A stretch of 64,000 nt of DNA, from positions 62,001 through 126,000 of the forward strand of contig JAQGDQ010000036.1 of assembly GCA_030141605.1 (NCBI GenBank). Reading direction: 5' to 3'. The notes beneath the pieces were generated by a model that did no database searches, was not told the origin of the DNA, and worked only from the letters and a program-made list of their open reading frames with translations. Both the position numbers and the translations under genes were made by a program. The first letter of the stretch is position 1, and the number at the start of each line of letters is the position of its first letter. The stretch is from Tubiluchus corallicola. Taxonomy: Eukaryota; Priapulida; Priapulimorpha; Priapulimorphida; Tubiluchidae. This document shows positions 13,801 through 28,294 of this stretch, one piece after another.

Positions 13801-15220
13801 GCTTAGTAACCATTTTGAACTTCATTTCTTAACAATCTTACCTGTTTGCCTTGCTTATTAATTGCATTGCCCAGTAATCATGTCAAATGCATTGTTTACA
13901 GGAATTTCACCCAAGCGCATTGCTTATTAATTTTGATTCCTAATTCTCGCACATTACTTATCAATCTAATACTTTTAATTTTCCATGTCTATTTATTTTT
14001 TATTTATTTATATAATACATTGTTCTCTAAACAACTCTTGAATGAATTGCAATAAATGATGTATCAAACAAATCGCTCCTTCATCGAATAGGGTGTTTGT
14101 TTTTCAATGCAGAACATCCGGGAGAACCTTGAGCCAAAAAACCCTAAATTGGTTGCCTTTTTGCCCATTTTTTCCAAAAATTATAAAACTGAGATCTGAA
14201 GAACGGGACTGCAAGAACCAGGGTGCTGTATATCATTGGAAAGAGCTTTCAATGTGATAAGTGTTTTCTGGGTTACACCTACTCAAATTTTCAGAAAAAA
14301 TGTGCAAAAAACAACCACTAGAAAAAATCGATTTTTGAAACTGTTTGCGTGACTCCGAAAAAATACGTGGAGTGTTGTTTCATTTAGTGAAATGGCTACT
14401 TAACTAAATGAGGAAAAGTGTATTTTTAGAGGTCAGTTTCAACATCCCTATAACTGCTATTAGAACAGTTGTTGCCTTTATTTTTCAGGAATGTGAGACT
14501 GGGCTTTATCATCACCCATCAATTTGTTGCTGTCAATATCGTTCTGTTAATCTATTCATAGCCACAGGGACATTAAGGAAAAACTATTTAAATTGTTGAT
14601 TGTCTGCATAAACTTGTGGGGTTTGACTAGTCATCTGTAATTTTATAATGACTTTTACATGCATGTCACTGTATTTATGGTCTAAGAATATTATTTAACT
14701 CCTTTCACAGGGTCTTGTGTCCATTAGCACTGATGTTCAAATATTAGCAGCCAAAGCCAGAGAAAGCAAATTGCAACCACATGAATTTCAGGGAGGAACT
14801 TTTACTATTTCAAATCTGGGCATGTTTGGAATTAAAAATTTTGCTGCAGTTATTAATCCACCACAGGTAAGCATTTGTACACCTACTACATCCTGGTTTT
14901 TAAGTCCAGATGTTGTTAAAATAAAGTTTATGTAAAAGTGTCATGCGCATATACAAACAACGAATACATATAAAGTTCTGTATATTTCTCGATTGCTTCA
15001 GTTGTCTTCTTATGTTTGTTTATAGGTGTGTATTTTGGCAGTTGGAAGAACAGAAGAAAGAGCAATTCCAGATGAAAAGTGTGAAAAAGGATATCGTATT
15101 GCTCAAGTAATGAGTGTTACCCTAAGCTGTGATCATCGAGTTGTAGACGGTGCAGTGGGTGCTCAGTGGTTAGCTGAATTCCGTAAATTTTTGGAGAAGC
15201 CCCAGATGATGTTATTATAA
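7874..15220 (+). CDS. DLAT: Dihydrolipoamide acetyltransferase, PDH complex E2
   Basis: Exons 7874-8025, 10831-11060, 12042-12365, 12678-12812, 12904-12989, 13244-13384, 13537-13618, 14711-14866 and 15026-15220 encode about 500 residues. E2 transfers the acetyl group from lipoyl-lysine to CoA in the mitochondrial pyruvate dehydrogenase core. In order: an Arg/Ser-rich presequence; one lipoyl domain with the ETDKA lysine site; a Pro/Ala linker; a peripheral subunit-binding domain opening at [10 protein letters not shown]; the acetyltransferase domain with [25 protein letters not shown] and the catalytic DHRVVDG, ending MMLL-stop. Junctions are in phase except exon 1 (leaves 2 nt) to exon 2 (needs 1 nt), so a small exon of 3n+2 nt in the 2.8-kb first intron is probably missing from this model. 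Human E2 has two lipoyl domains; only one is visible here. The subunit-binding GTGPDGR motif is altered. Confidence 0.93.
8190..8698 (-). mobile_element. Non-LTR retrotransposon remnant (CR1/L2/Jockey-like), 3' end of ORF2
   Basis: Lies in DLAT intron 1, antisense to the gene. Reading on the minus strand gives [19 protein letters not shown], then YKIIHG, a TRG phrase, a WNELPSEI-like phrase and finally [14 protein letters not shown] before a stop at 8190-8192. These are the standard C-terminal landmarks after the reverse transcriptase of CR1/L2/Jockey-type elements. At least two frameshifts separate them, so the copy is dead. The endonuclease and reverse transcriptase core are missing, as in a typical 5'-truncated insertion. 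Confidence 0.85.
8700..10394. other. DLAT intron 1, remaining part
   Basis: AT-rich sequence with no recognisable gene. A short missing DLAT exon is expected somewhere between 8026 and 10830, but I could not pick it out by eye. Confidence 0.4.
10395..10700 (-). repeat. Dispersed repeat, copy 1 (minus orientation)
   Basis: Its complement contains TGAGATCCGAAGAACGGGA followed about 20 bp later by GGTGCTGGATAGAT. The segment at 14090-14350 carries TGAGATCTGAAGAACGGGA followed by GGTGCTGTATATCA in the opposite orientation, both preceded by an AAAA-rich TTTTTCC phrase. The two are diverged copies of one repeat, both inside DLAT introns. The family was not identified. Confidence 0.6.
14090..14350 (+). 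repeat. Dispersed repeat, copy 2 (plus orientation)
   Basis: Diverged partner of 10395-10700, in the DLAT intron 13619-14710. The shared core is TGAGATCYGAAGAACGGGA. No terminal inverted repeats or coding potential were recognised. Confidence 0.55.
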
Positions 15221-15637
15221 ATTCTAAGAACTCTCTCTTCAATGAAGTGTAAGGTGTAATAGTTCCATTGTTCCTTATTGTAGTTCAGATAGTTACAAAA
15301 ATGTAAAACTTAATTCATACAAAAGGATAAGACTGGCTTAATCATACAGGCAATTGAAATCTCGATGTACTATATATTATACTATGTCTGTAGTTAAATA
15401 ATATGGGGAAATTTTGCATTTTTAAATGCACTGATTGCCTCATTATAATGCCATACCTTTGTGTTGCCTCTAAAACAGATTTTACAAATTTTATTCTTAA
15501 GAAGTTGATCATATTGACATAACAAGTTGATCATATGAAATTATGAGAAAGTACTATAGATTTGAATTTACAAATTACTGATTCATAATCTCTGGGGATT
15601 ACAAATCTCAAGTTTTAGAAATCAAAAATTGAGTCGT

Positions 15638-15813
15638 TGCAAATACACTGGTGTAACTATACTGAGTTGCTTTACAGTAGCATTTTTCTTTGGTAAGATT
15701 TTGTTGCTGTACCAGTTTTACTTGATGCAAATGCACTGCTGTGAGTAAACTGAGTTGCTTTGCAGTAGCATTTTTTTAGTAAGATTTTGTTACCGTACCA
15801 GTGTTACTTGATG
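15638..15813. repeat. Tandem duplication, two diverged units of about 88 bp
   Basis: Unit 1 (15638-15725) and unit 2 (15726-about 15813) both run TGCAAATRCACTG, then CTGAGTTGCTTT-CAGTAGCATTTTT, GTAAGATTTTGTT and GTACCAGT-TTACTTGATG. They differ by scattered substitutions and one or two small indels. Confidence 0.85.
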
Positions 15814-15958
15814 CTCAATATAAGTATGGTATTTTAATTTTTTATGTAAATTGTTAAGAGGTCTGAATGTATTAATTATTATTAGTGTAAACAAGAGATC
15901 TTGTTCTTGTAATTGTTTCTTGCGTAGAAACCAAATTCAAAATTGGCACTATTCTTTA

Positions 15959-16042
15959 TTCATCATTCATTCATTCATTCATGAGGCAATTCTACACGAT
16001 ATTTTATGCATTCATTCGTGAGGCAATACTACACGATATTTT
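15959..16042. repeat. (ATTC)n microsatellite with duplicated flank
   Basis: A run of TTCATTCATTCATTC is followed by TGAGGCAATTCTACACGATA. The phrase CATTCRTGAGGCAAT-CTACACGATATTTT then occurs a second time about 37 bp later. Confidence 0.8.
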
Positions 16043-18203
16043 TTTAAATCAGCTTACAACAGATACCCGAATTGGTTGCGTGATTCAAAATGTACTCCCT
16101 TTTTTCATACCATCAGTTTTTGTCATAACATGAATGACATGTATTGACATTTAAAAATTGTTACAATATTAAAGCTTGAGTTTATCGTTGTATATGTGTG
16201 ATAAGAGCTTTGCAAAGTAATGTAATGAAAACTTCATTAGATCAAGTCAGATTAAATGCAGTGCTTATGCATGTCATTTAGTCGTAGTGTATATAGAAAT
16301 TAACACTATATGTTAATTAGTAACTAATGTTTGGACGTGTACAAAATAATATTTATTGGCACTAAAGATGACAAAAAGACTTCCATGATTCTTGGTATTC
16401 TGTATTGATGATAGCAGCTGATAGATTTTAACTTGCTAGCATGTACAAGAACTGTGCACATTTCGGGGTATTTATTGTAATATAGTTTTTCTGTCTGTGT
16501 TATTGCTAATAACATTGTTTATTATTTAAAGTAATTGTATGCATTAATTTTTAACTCTTTTTGGTGTTCCGTTTAATTTGGAAACTAACTTAATGTATTT
16601 ATTAATTATTATTAAGGATCTTTATATACAAAGTACAAAGCCGAATGGATATTCTAAGTGTTGGTGGACAAAAATATATTTTGTAAAACATGTGGTGAAA
16701 TTCACAGTTAAGTTACCAAAATTGCTGAAGCAAGTTTGCAAGTTGAATACATACTCTATATACATCACTGTATTGACCTTGCTAGTGGATGCAGCCAGTG
16801 AGTAAGCAGTGTACCACTGATGACTTACACACGTTGACAGCAACTAATTTTCAACTGATTACATACAGCCACACACTTTTAGCAGCAGCAGCACTTCTGT
16901 AATAATCTTTGACCATTTAAGATTTCTTTTGTATCTAGTATGCAATAGTGACTCGCTTTACAATAAATTTAGATTTCTATATCATGCGTAATCCTACACT
17001 AATCCCGTAAAACAGTAAATCCTAACATACATTAGCTTAGAAAACTTAAACGCATATACAGACTGCAGCAGTTATTACAGTAAGCACCTTTTCAACATCA
17101 CCTGGTAACCATTAAACTGTCAGGCCCATATATATCACAGCTATGCCCTCCTGTAAACTTATAACCTGCAACCAAGCATATCAGCAAATGGCTGACTGTA
17201 CACAATATTAATTAGCTTAACTAGTTTAATCAAATAAACACTAGTATAATTTAGCAAAGCCCACAATAGCAATTGTATAAAATCACTGAAAGACACAGCA
17301 CGGCATTTGAAACAATTTACATGACATTTACACAACATTTGAAACACAGTGCCAGTTATACACTATACGGCTGATTATAAATGAATATGAATGACAAAAT
17401 AATAAGCAGTAGAAATTAGAGAATAAAAATCAATTGCTTCATAAAATTTATAACTTAAATTTAGAATGGAAACTATAAAATTACACCAGACAAACAATAA
17501 ATCTAAAACTTAACTAGCTACATATATATTGCACCTAAAAAGTAACTGGGTAAGGAAAACTTGTTATCTTTTTCATTAAATTTAAAAAATAGAAGATGAG
17601 CAACACCTTGGTGACAATCAGCCCAACCATTATAACACAAATATGCACAATGAAATAACAAATTAAACAAAGAAACCACACTTAATAATTAACATGCAGC
17701 TAAAGAAGGCCGTAGTTAAGTATAGTTTTTATGCATCCTTTTAAGATTAATTTCTACCAGCTAGCAGTCACATATGAAAGTTGAAAAGTAATTCACATAG
17801 TTGTAGACACTTCAAACACGTGAAAGTATAGCCTTTAACAATTAACAGTTTTTATAAAACACGAGTCAAGCAATCCTTTAAAGACACTAAGTTTATATTT
17901 ATTAACACCAACGTGTGCAAGAGTTCAATCTTTCACTTCCATTGTTTTGCTGGCTAATGTTAAACAAACTTCATGTTAAAAAAAACTCGTGTCAGTAAAT
18001 CCATGTAACTGCTTTTAAGTAATTTTTTGCCACATATTTTCACTATGTCAAGTATTAAGCACTAAAGAATGCTAAAATAGTATGTAGTGCTCAGCACACT
18101 GCTAACAACCAACAGCGATTCACACGAAAAACTACATACCGGATATCACAAAGTAACTAATAATATATATATATACATAATTAACTAAAAATTAGACTAA
18201 AAA

Positions 18204-21200
18204 TTAATCTAAGACAACACTTATTCGTGGAGGATCATCTTTCATGGTGACAGCACTCTCTGTTCTTCGTAGAGGTTTCTGAGGTGCCTCTGTAAATCTC
18301 AGTTCTGGTAGAGTGTCCTCTTCTGCTGTTAGTGGTTGATCTGCTAGTGAACAAGCACTTAAGACCAATCGATTAAATTCATCTGGACGTTCTGAATAAA
18401 CATGGTGACCAGAGCCTCGAATAACCTATAAACAAAAAGTGTAATGCAAAAATTTCACCAGTTTGCTACCCGATTTTAGACAAAACAAAATATTGCGATG
18501 AACAAATTTTTCGGCGTATCAAACCCTTTTACAAGTTTTGCCTTTGTTACTTAGCTTGAGCTCCAAGAGCAAAGAACAGTAATTCTTTTTTCTGAGTGTT
18601 AGATGTCAAAACCTGTTTAATTATCTTTTTGAATCTCTTGACTGAATCTCATATAGCTATTTAATTCCTTCTTTCATTATTTATTCTCTATAATCATATT
18701 TCAATTAATAACTCATTAATCTTGCAAACTAGGGTCATGAAACTCACAGTAGGTAGCTCTGGATCGGAAAAGGTCAATAGTGTGGCAACTTCTGACCTCT
18801 GGCGAAGGGGTCAGGGACAGCAGGCACCGTTCCGCTTTTCCGTTACTCCACTTTTCCTCATAGGGCTTCTACTTTTTTCATTTTCTTCACAAGTAATTAG
18901 GTATCATCAAGTGCCTGGGGTTTTAAAAAAACTGAGACTCTTTAATGGCCCAAAATAGGAGCTAAAAGGTTAAAATTAGATCAACCATCTTTCAGTTTGT
19001 TTCAAATTTTTTTCACAAGCATTTAGGTATTATGGGATAAATGTGCATCCGGGCTTTTATAAAGCTGGGATTCCTCAAGGGCCCGAGATAGGGGCCAAAA
19101 CCAAAAAATGGGGTCTTGTTAATAACTTCATAAAATCACGAAACTTGCAGGCTAGACTCCTGAGCTAGGTGCTCAGAGAATACCATAGGAAAGATGAGCT
19201 CTTTGTCAAAGGTCATGTGACAGGAGTCAAAATATGAAAAATAGGGTAAATGACTTAGTCACTCAACTCCTCTTACAGTACTGGACTAGTTAGTCTATGT
19301 TTTGCATGTATGGGTAGCCAAGAAAGGGTAGGTGTGCACTAGGTACCTATCAGAAAGTGGGCATGACCGGGCCATGTGAATGGCAAAAGCGTTAAAAGAG
19401 GATTTTGTCAATAACTCAAAAAGTAAACAAGCTGGAGTCATGAAACTAGTAGGGCTCATGCCTGGGGCACGGCTCAGACAATGGACTAGTGAATGTTAAG
19501 AATACCTTGGGTTAAAGAATTGCTCTATGTTCTCCTACAATTTTTGAGCTAGACCTACAATTTGTGATATGTGACTAGATTGGTTCAGGTTCTTATGCAT
19601 GGCTGATATTAGCAATTTGGAAAGTGAACATTTTTTCACTAGCAACCAAAACTGAAAATAGGTGGGTTGGCACAGATGTTCTACCAATCTTAATGAATAG
19701 TGGCTGGCACATCAAATGAAAGATCCCAATGAGATGAAATGAATGGTATAGGTTGGCAGGTTATTGGTTGACTTTGCTTCTGACACAAGGTCATTTCACT
19801 GAAAAGTTAAAAGTTGCAATTTCATTGTTAAGTGCAGTTTCCGCTGTGTGAATTAAATAAAATCAAAATACTTTCAAGCAAAAGGTTGATGTACTTGCAA
19901 GGCCTAATTCTATAACAAATGTTTGCAAAATCTTGACTATGTTAGAAACAATGTTAACTAGTTTCAAATTTTTTAACTCCAAAAGTATTCGTCGAGTTGA
20001 GTTGAAATTTAGCAGGTAGATGTCCCTGGCAGTTGATATCAAACAGATGTCTTTGGATGGAAATGTTTAATTAATGAATTATAATTTTTTTTCGACTACA
20101 AAAAGTATTTATCCAGTTGAGGTTTAAAACAAAAAAAATTCATGGCAATTCATTAATTACCTAATTAAATTGACATCAAAAGCATTTAAGCAAATGAGTT
20201 AAAATAAGGTAAGATTATTAGCCGAGATGTCCTTTAATTCAAAACAAAAAATTGTAGGAATTTAGTAATTCACTGGTTAATTGCAGCTGTTTAGTTAATT
20301 GGTTTTTTAAATTGAATTCAAATGTATTTATCCAGTTAAGTTGAAAGTTGGTAGAATGATTAGCAAGGTTGTCCTTGGTTCAAAACAAAAAATTAGTTGC
20401 AATCCTTTTGTTAATTAGTTTTTTTAATTAGAGCTCTTTAATTAATTAATTGTTAATGGAAGATCACGAAAAGCAGAAGTGTATGACAATCATACACTTG
20501 ATGGCCTCAAACTAGTTCTAGTGCGTTTTAGTCTGCAATTGCGTAATATATTTATTTATGTAGACATGTTTCCGACAGTACACAACATTAGCACTGTATT
20601 CTTGCAAACCTTGACACTCATGTTATAAATCTTTAGATTTTTAATAGAAATAATCAATCAAAGTAATACCAAGGGCTCTTGATGCATAAAATAAAAAATT
20701 AACTTATTATTATTAACAGTTCATATTAGAAGGAATAACTTTTAAATATGAAATATAACCTTCAATAAACTAATAAAATCAGTTATCATATATAATAATT
20801 AACTAATAAAACTATTTATAATGCAAAAACCTAGTATTTCTTATACCATCCAATAGACATTAAGCGGAAATTATAACATTTTTGATAGGTAATGCAGGAT
20901 GCAGTCACAAACAAGCCTTGAGAAACTGGCACAACCAAACAAATATAATGATTTTCCAAATTTCATTTAGTTCTTGTAAACTAAACAGCAAAATTTGAGA
21001 ACATAGCAAGGAGTTCTGTTCTTACATGTACATCCACGTGTGAAGTGTTTCGTATACATTTTACTTGAAAACCCGTGTCACTGCTAATCCATGAGCGTGA
21101 ACCATATAGCATAGTTATCGGTATATTTTCATCTAAGTTAGTTATTCTTGTTACCATTGGGTTCTTCGCCCATCCTACAGATTGCGTCATGCAGCGAAAA

Positions 21201-24200
21201 GCTGTCTCTCCGCTGCAAGAAAATAAAAGCATCTTGAGTACACATGTAAAGTCTTACTCATTTTACTGGTGCAATAATTAAATACAACTTGCTGAAAAAG
21301 CATCTGGTAGTACCCTATAATTTTCACCTTGCATTCAAGTGAAAAAGTTCAACACATTTGGCAAAAATAACCAGCTAAAGTATAAGACTTCGAAAGTTCG
21401 GTTATGAAAACTAGCAATAATTCTATCTTGTTCAATTTCACCTCTAAGTAATACCACGCTTTCACATAATAGAAACAGAAACAAAATTACTATGACAACT
21501 TATTTTCATATATGCTGCAAGTAAACTGTTTCATTAGAAACAATAATCAATGAAACAATGATCAAACATTATTTATACACTTGTTCTTGCCAAAATCATT
21601 TGACCGACTTCTTAAAAAACATCAAACAATAAACAAGAAATGTAAACATAAACACAATCTTTACTACACTTTATTGTTGTTATAAAATCGCTTAAGACGA
21701 GTTATCAGAAGCTTATATACAAAAAAATAGCATTTACTTGAAGACTAACCTGGGTCTTTGTGCATTGCAGTGATATATGTAGTCATACACAGCTTCCTCA
21801 TCCATCTCCTTGAAACGATGCTTAAAATCTGGTCTAAATTTTTGTACCAAATTTGGTCCTATTTTGATAAAACACACACAGTTTCATATCTTAAGACACA
21901 AATACAAAAAATCATAGTGTCATTACTATGCTCATACAAATATTACAATTACATGAAAGATTTCACATTTTCTTGAATTCTTGGCTTTTACTGAATTCAA
22001 CTTATAGAATATCACACTCGACTGTAGATATTTTATTCCTTGTGCGATGAAAAACAATAGCACTTCATTTTCTGCAGACTTAGAAATAAGCATTATTTAT
22101 GGCTAACACGAAATTAAATAGTTGCAATAGCATAAACTCATTGTAAACTAACAAGTAATCTTATTTTGTATAATTAAACTGTAACAACAATTAAATGATA
22201 TTCTCATCATTCACTAGTACACACTGGAACATAAATAAAAACATTCTGTTACAACACTTTACAGTCTAGCATACTCATACTGCAAGCCATTATTCAGCAG
22301 TTACCTAATTATTATGTTTAACAGCTAATGCAGAGCTGAACCTAGTCGTTATCAAGAGTAATCGTTTACATGGGTTACTGAACCAGCAAAGATATCTTAG
22401 CTATTCTCAAAAGTAGATACATCCATCTTCAACAAAAGAACTAGCCTGAAGCAGGCGAAATTGTCATGAAACAACTTTATTGGTGGTCGCCAATTCATTT
22501 GCCAACAAGGTTGAGTATGGCTTAATTTCGGTTAGTAAGCACATTGTGACAATTCAATTATACCCTTTGCCCTTGTCTATATCAGCAAGTACTAAATCGG
22601 TTACCATAACTCTACAACATATCCTAACTCTGGTACTTTAAGAGTGGTAAGTCATATCTTGTATTGCTTGAGATCCACTGCTGAATTTCATTAAGCAAGT
22701 GATTACTTATGCAGCAGTAACTAGTTCCACCCGTTAACTGGTTCCACCAGTAGTGCTTCACACTATGAGCTGTAAGACAAGAACCCGGGCTTACTCATCC
22801 ATGCAAGACGGCACCTCAGTGGTAAACTTTCTTTTATTAATGCCTGCAATTGAAGTCCTGACTGGTTTATAATTTACTAATTCCATAGCGTCTCCTTCCT
22901 TCAATAAATTAGCCAAAAAAGAAGTTTCACACCATCATGGATCATATAATTTTATGTGCTTTGGTTCATATTGATTTATACATTTTTTGTCCTAGGTATT
23001 GCAACAAAGCAAACATGGTAGAAAAGCAGTTAGTCAAAAGTATAGAAGAACAGAGACAAAATGGTATTAAATAACTTTATACTCCTGGGTCATGGTTTTG
23101 TGCTAATTATTGGGCTAATTATTGTTTTACTTCTTGCGCACTGCATTTCAATTATATTGAAAATTAAACAAATTATCATAAATATACAAAAACTGTTTTG
23201 CAGTTTGCTTTGAGTCTTACCCCAAGGTCCAGCAGCTCGTAAAACAGCAAGTGGATTGAACGGCTGTATCAAAAATACTACAGCTCGTATCCAGAAAGGT
23301 ACAGTAGTTGTGCTTCCAGTACCTGGTCGCTCAGCAAAGCCCCAAGGGTCAACTAAGATTAAATGCTTCACTTTTTCAGGATAGCTAAAAATGAAATGTA
23401 TGAAAAGATGAAAAAGAATAGTGTGGTATATAACAAACGAGACAATGAGAGGAACACCGAGACTTTCACTATAATTATCCTGCAGTAATATTATGCAAAC
23501 GGTTATTATGAACAAACAATCTTATGGCTAACTAGGCCATATCCTAAGATGCACAAATTTGAGGGCATGAGTTTTTAGTATAGTTTTAGAATTATATAAT
23601 ATTGTATTGTTTGCACAATTAATATATTAAACACACTATACCACAAGCAGTTGCACAGCTTGCATCAATATAACTACTATGCAAATGCATGACAATTACA
23701 TGTATTTAAGTCAACAGTGACGAGGTAGATACTAGGCAATAGTGCTACTAATACAGCACTAGCAATTGTAAAACAGGTCTAATATATAAAGAACCATAAT
23801 AGATATGGGTGGAACTGATCAGTGTCAGCCTAGGGAGTCGTAATATCTTAATACGCTTCTGTGATCAAATAAAGTATTTAAACTACGAAATATTGCTACA
23901 GCGAATTACAACTCTGACGAGATCAATTTTCAACAGCTTATAACAAAATCAAGTAAAATACCTCATTGCATATGCAGTTACAAGATAGCCACCTAAACTA
24001 TGACCCAGTAGTATAAATTTATTCAACCCCATTTCTTGTCTCCATTCTTCTATACTTTCGACAAACTGCTTTTCTGCCACGTGTGCTTTGTTGTGAAACC
24101 TAGGGAAGAAATGTACAGATTAATATGAACCTAATCACATAAAAATATGTGATCCAAGATGTTATAAAACTTCTGCTAAAGTCAAAGTTAATGTGTTACA

Positions 24201-25202
24201 ACTTAGGAAACATGAAAGACGTTAAGTTACAACAAGTCCAATATCACCACTCGTTAAACAAGCATACAATTATGGAATTCCAGACTTTCATTTTTAAGCA
24301 GTTGCCACACTGTAAGGCATCTAGCAGAATGGTCATGATGTGTGTTTAGTATACAAAGTTAAGCAATGCCAAAGTGGTTAGTAAATGGATAGGTAACCGC
24401 CATATTCAATATTTGCTCCGGGTTGTTTTATTTGCCATACTAATTCTGGAAGTTAAACCTCAGTTTAATGCAAAAGCTACATCACTGCTTGCTACATCTC
24501 AGTTCATTACACTTACACACAAAAAGCAACTGAAACAATGTAATTTGTCTACTTACTTAGGGCGAGAACTCCTTCCAAAGCCAAGTACATCAAATGCATA
24601 AACAGGTCGATCTTTGGCAAAAGCATCCAAGTTTTTTACCCATAATCCAATACCAGAACCAAAACCATGAACCATAACCAATGGTGATTTTTCTTTCTTT
24701 TGCTCGACTTTTGTACTTAGTGTCCTTATAGAATTGTTGCACGATATTTCTACAAATCGGTCTTCATATGGAGACTTCAAATCTAAAAAAGTTATTTTGA
24801 ACATTGTATGATTAAAAATCAGTAACTGTCCATAAACACAATGTCCATAAACACAATGTAAATAAATTAGTAGCAAAAGCCAGTTTGCTTAACTATCTGC
24901 CATCAGTCTAAAACAGAATATGCATAACTATATAAATCAAAATAATAAACAAATAGAATAGCTAAGTCAGGCCTTTTGTTACCTTTTCTAATTGTTTTGA
25001 GTATGTGTGTTCCAAGATAAAAGAAATAGAAAAGATGTTTGTATGAATTTTTTGCGCATAAGCCGTGTTTGTCAGAGCAAGTGTCTAATCAGTTTTTGAA
25101 GTACAATGAAACAAGCAAATTATACAAACGTTTCAGAATCTTAGCCTCAGCTTCTCGTAAGGCTTGTAAAGATGTCGGACACCAAGTTAGCCAGTTCGCC
25201 AT
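18204..25202 (-). CDS. ABHD4: ABHD4/ABHD5-family alpha/beta hydrolase
   Basis: Minus-strand exons 25130-25202, 24557-24782, 23962-24099, 23221-23384, 21750-21858, 21026-21212 and 18204-18425 join in phase at every junction, giving 372 residues (human paralogues are about 340-350). It starts [12 protein letters not shown], matching the N-terminal Trp-rich segment of the family. Landmarks: HGFGSG oxyanion loop, [18 protein letters not shown] nucleophile elbow with Ser134, [23 protein letters not shown] and GSGHHVY carrying the catalytic His near 305. ABHD4 is an N-acyl-phospholipid lipase; vertebrate ABHD5/CGI-58 is a lipase co-activator with Asn in place of this Ser, so ABHD4-type chemistry is inferred. 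The HX4D motif of ABHD5 reads HX4E here. The C-tail (about 50 residues, Glu/Pro-rich) is unlike the vertebrate proteins as I remember them. The symbol could equally denote an ancestral ABHD4/5. Confidence 0.9.
18722..20440. repeat. Diverged tandem/interspersed repeats filling the last ABHD intron
   Basis: The 2.6-kb intron 18426-21025 is built of related units. At 19981, 20101, 20177 and about 20319 units begin AAARTATT-TCCAGTTRAG and run into TTAGC-GRTGTCC and TCAAAACAAAAAATT. At 18731, 19136 and 19436 phrases such as TCATGAAACT and AATAACT-AAAA precede GTAGG or GCAGG and a GCTC phrase. Copies are heavily diverged. No coding potential or terminal repeats were seen. Confidence 0.65.
22978..23105 (+). 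pseudogene. Decayed inverted copy of the ABHD catalytic (GHSLGG) exon
   Basis: Plus-strand sequence here (TACATTTTTTGTCCTAGG, then CAACAAAGCA, GAAAAGCAG, AGTATAGAAGAA, GGAGACAA-type text and TACTCCTGGGTCAT) matches the minus-strand exon 23962-24099 together with its upstream intron end (TACATTTCTTCCCTAGG). It lies in the intron between exons 21750-21858 and 23221-23384 and faces the opposite way. A deletion of about 2 nt and an in-frame stop break the reading, and GHS has become GHG. Because intron sequence was copied too, this is a DNA-level inverted duplication, not a retrocopy. Confidence 0.85.
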
Positions 25203-25713
25203 CCAGGAAATCCAACTGCGTCTAAACAGACAATAATCTTAGATATTGTATTCGGTCAGCAACAAAATTAATTTCAAAATTAATTCTCTTCTTGTTCATA
25301 TAAAAATGCAACCTGTCTACAAAAGAATACAAATCTGTAAATGACCTAGTTAATGAATGCTCGATAGTATCAACTTTAATAGATGCACAATATACACCAC
25401 TTAAGGTTCTATATCTTCTCTTGTTCAGTCATAAATCTGAATAAATCTGTCTAACTTTTTCAGGTCTTCCAAAAAATTTTCTACAAACTCTCCAGTTGCT
25501 TCTCTTACTGATAAATGTGGCAATTAGCAGGATTAGAGAATCCATAACAGCATGGCTGCTTTGCTCATTATACCCAATCCTGTGACTTTTTCTTCAAATT
25601 ATCAACAAATTAACATTACATAACACAAAGAACATGATGCATGATTCCATTCAATAAAACTTCAGTATGTATTGCTACGATGTGTGAAAGTTCATTAGGA
25701 AAGAAATTAAGAG

Positions 25714-27959
<2,246 letters not shown>

Positions 27960-28294
27960 GTTAAGAGACACTTACATTACAAGGTGAATGGAAAATCCTG
28001 TTTAAAAAATTATTTTCAATTTTTCATGTTCCTTGTACACTGCAAGTAATTTATTGTGACTTTAAAAAGTATTTTTACCGTGTATTTGCAACTTGAGCAG
28101 CTTCACTGGCTGTACTTATAGACATTCTTTGGCACAAAGTAATTAATATTTATTCATCCATAAGCTGTAAGGAAAACATGATTCATGAAAATATGCAAAT
28201 AACAGATGAAAATTTATAACAAATAAGTGTAAAATAAAACGACAACATCATTTTGCTAGTATACTGGTACATGAATAACACTTAAAGTGTCATC

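Larger units (their letters stand above)
15221..18203. other. Convergent intergenic region, DLAT 3' end to ABHD 3' end
   Basis: Both flanking genes end here, so it should hold both 3' UTRs. It contains two local tandem duplications (15638-15813 and 15959-16042), listed separately. Open frames here show no domain and no splice-consistent structure. From 16850 to 18200 the sequence is AT-rich, with (AT)n at 18163-18174 and nothing else recognised. Confidence 0.5.
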
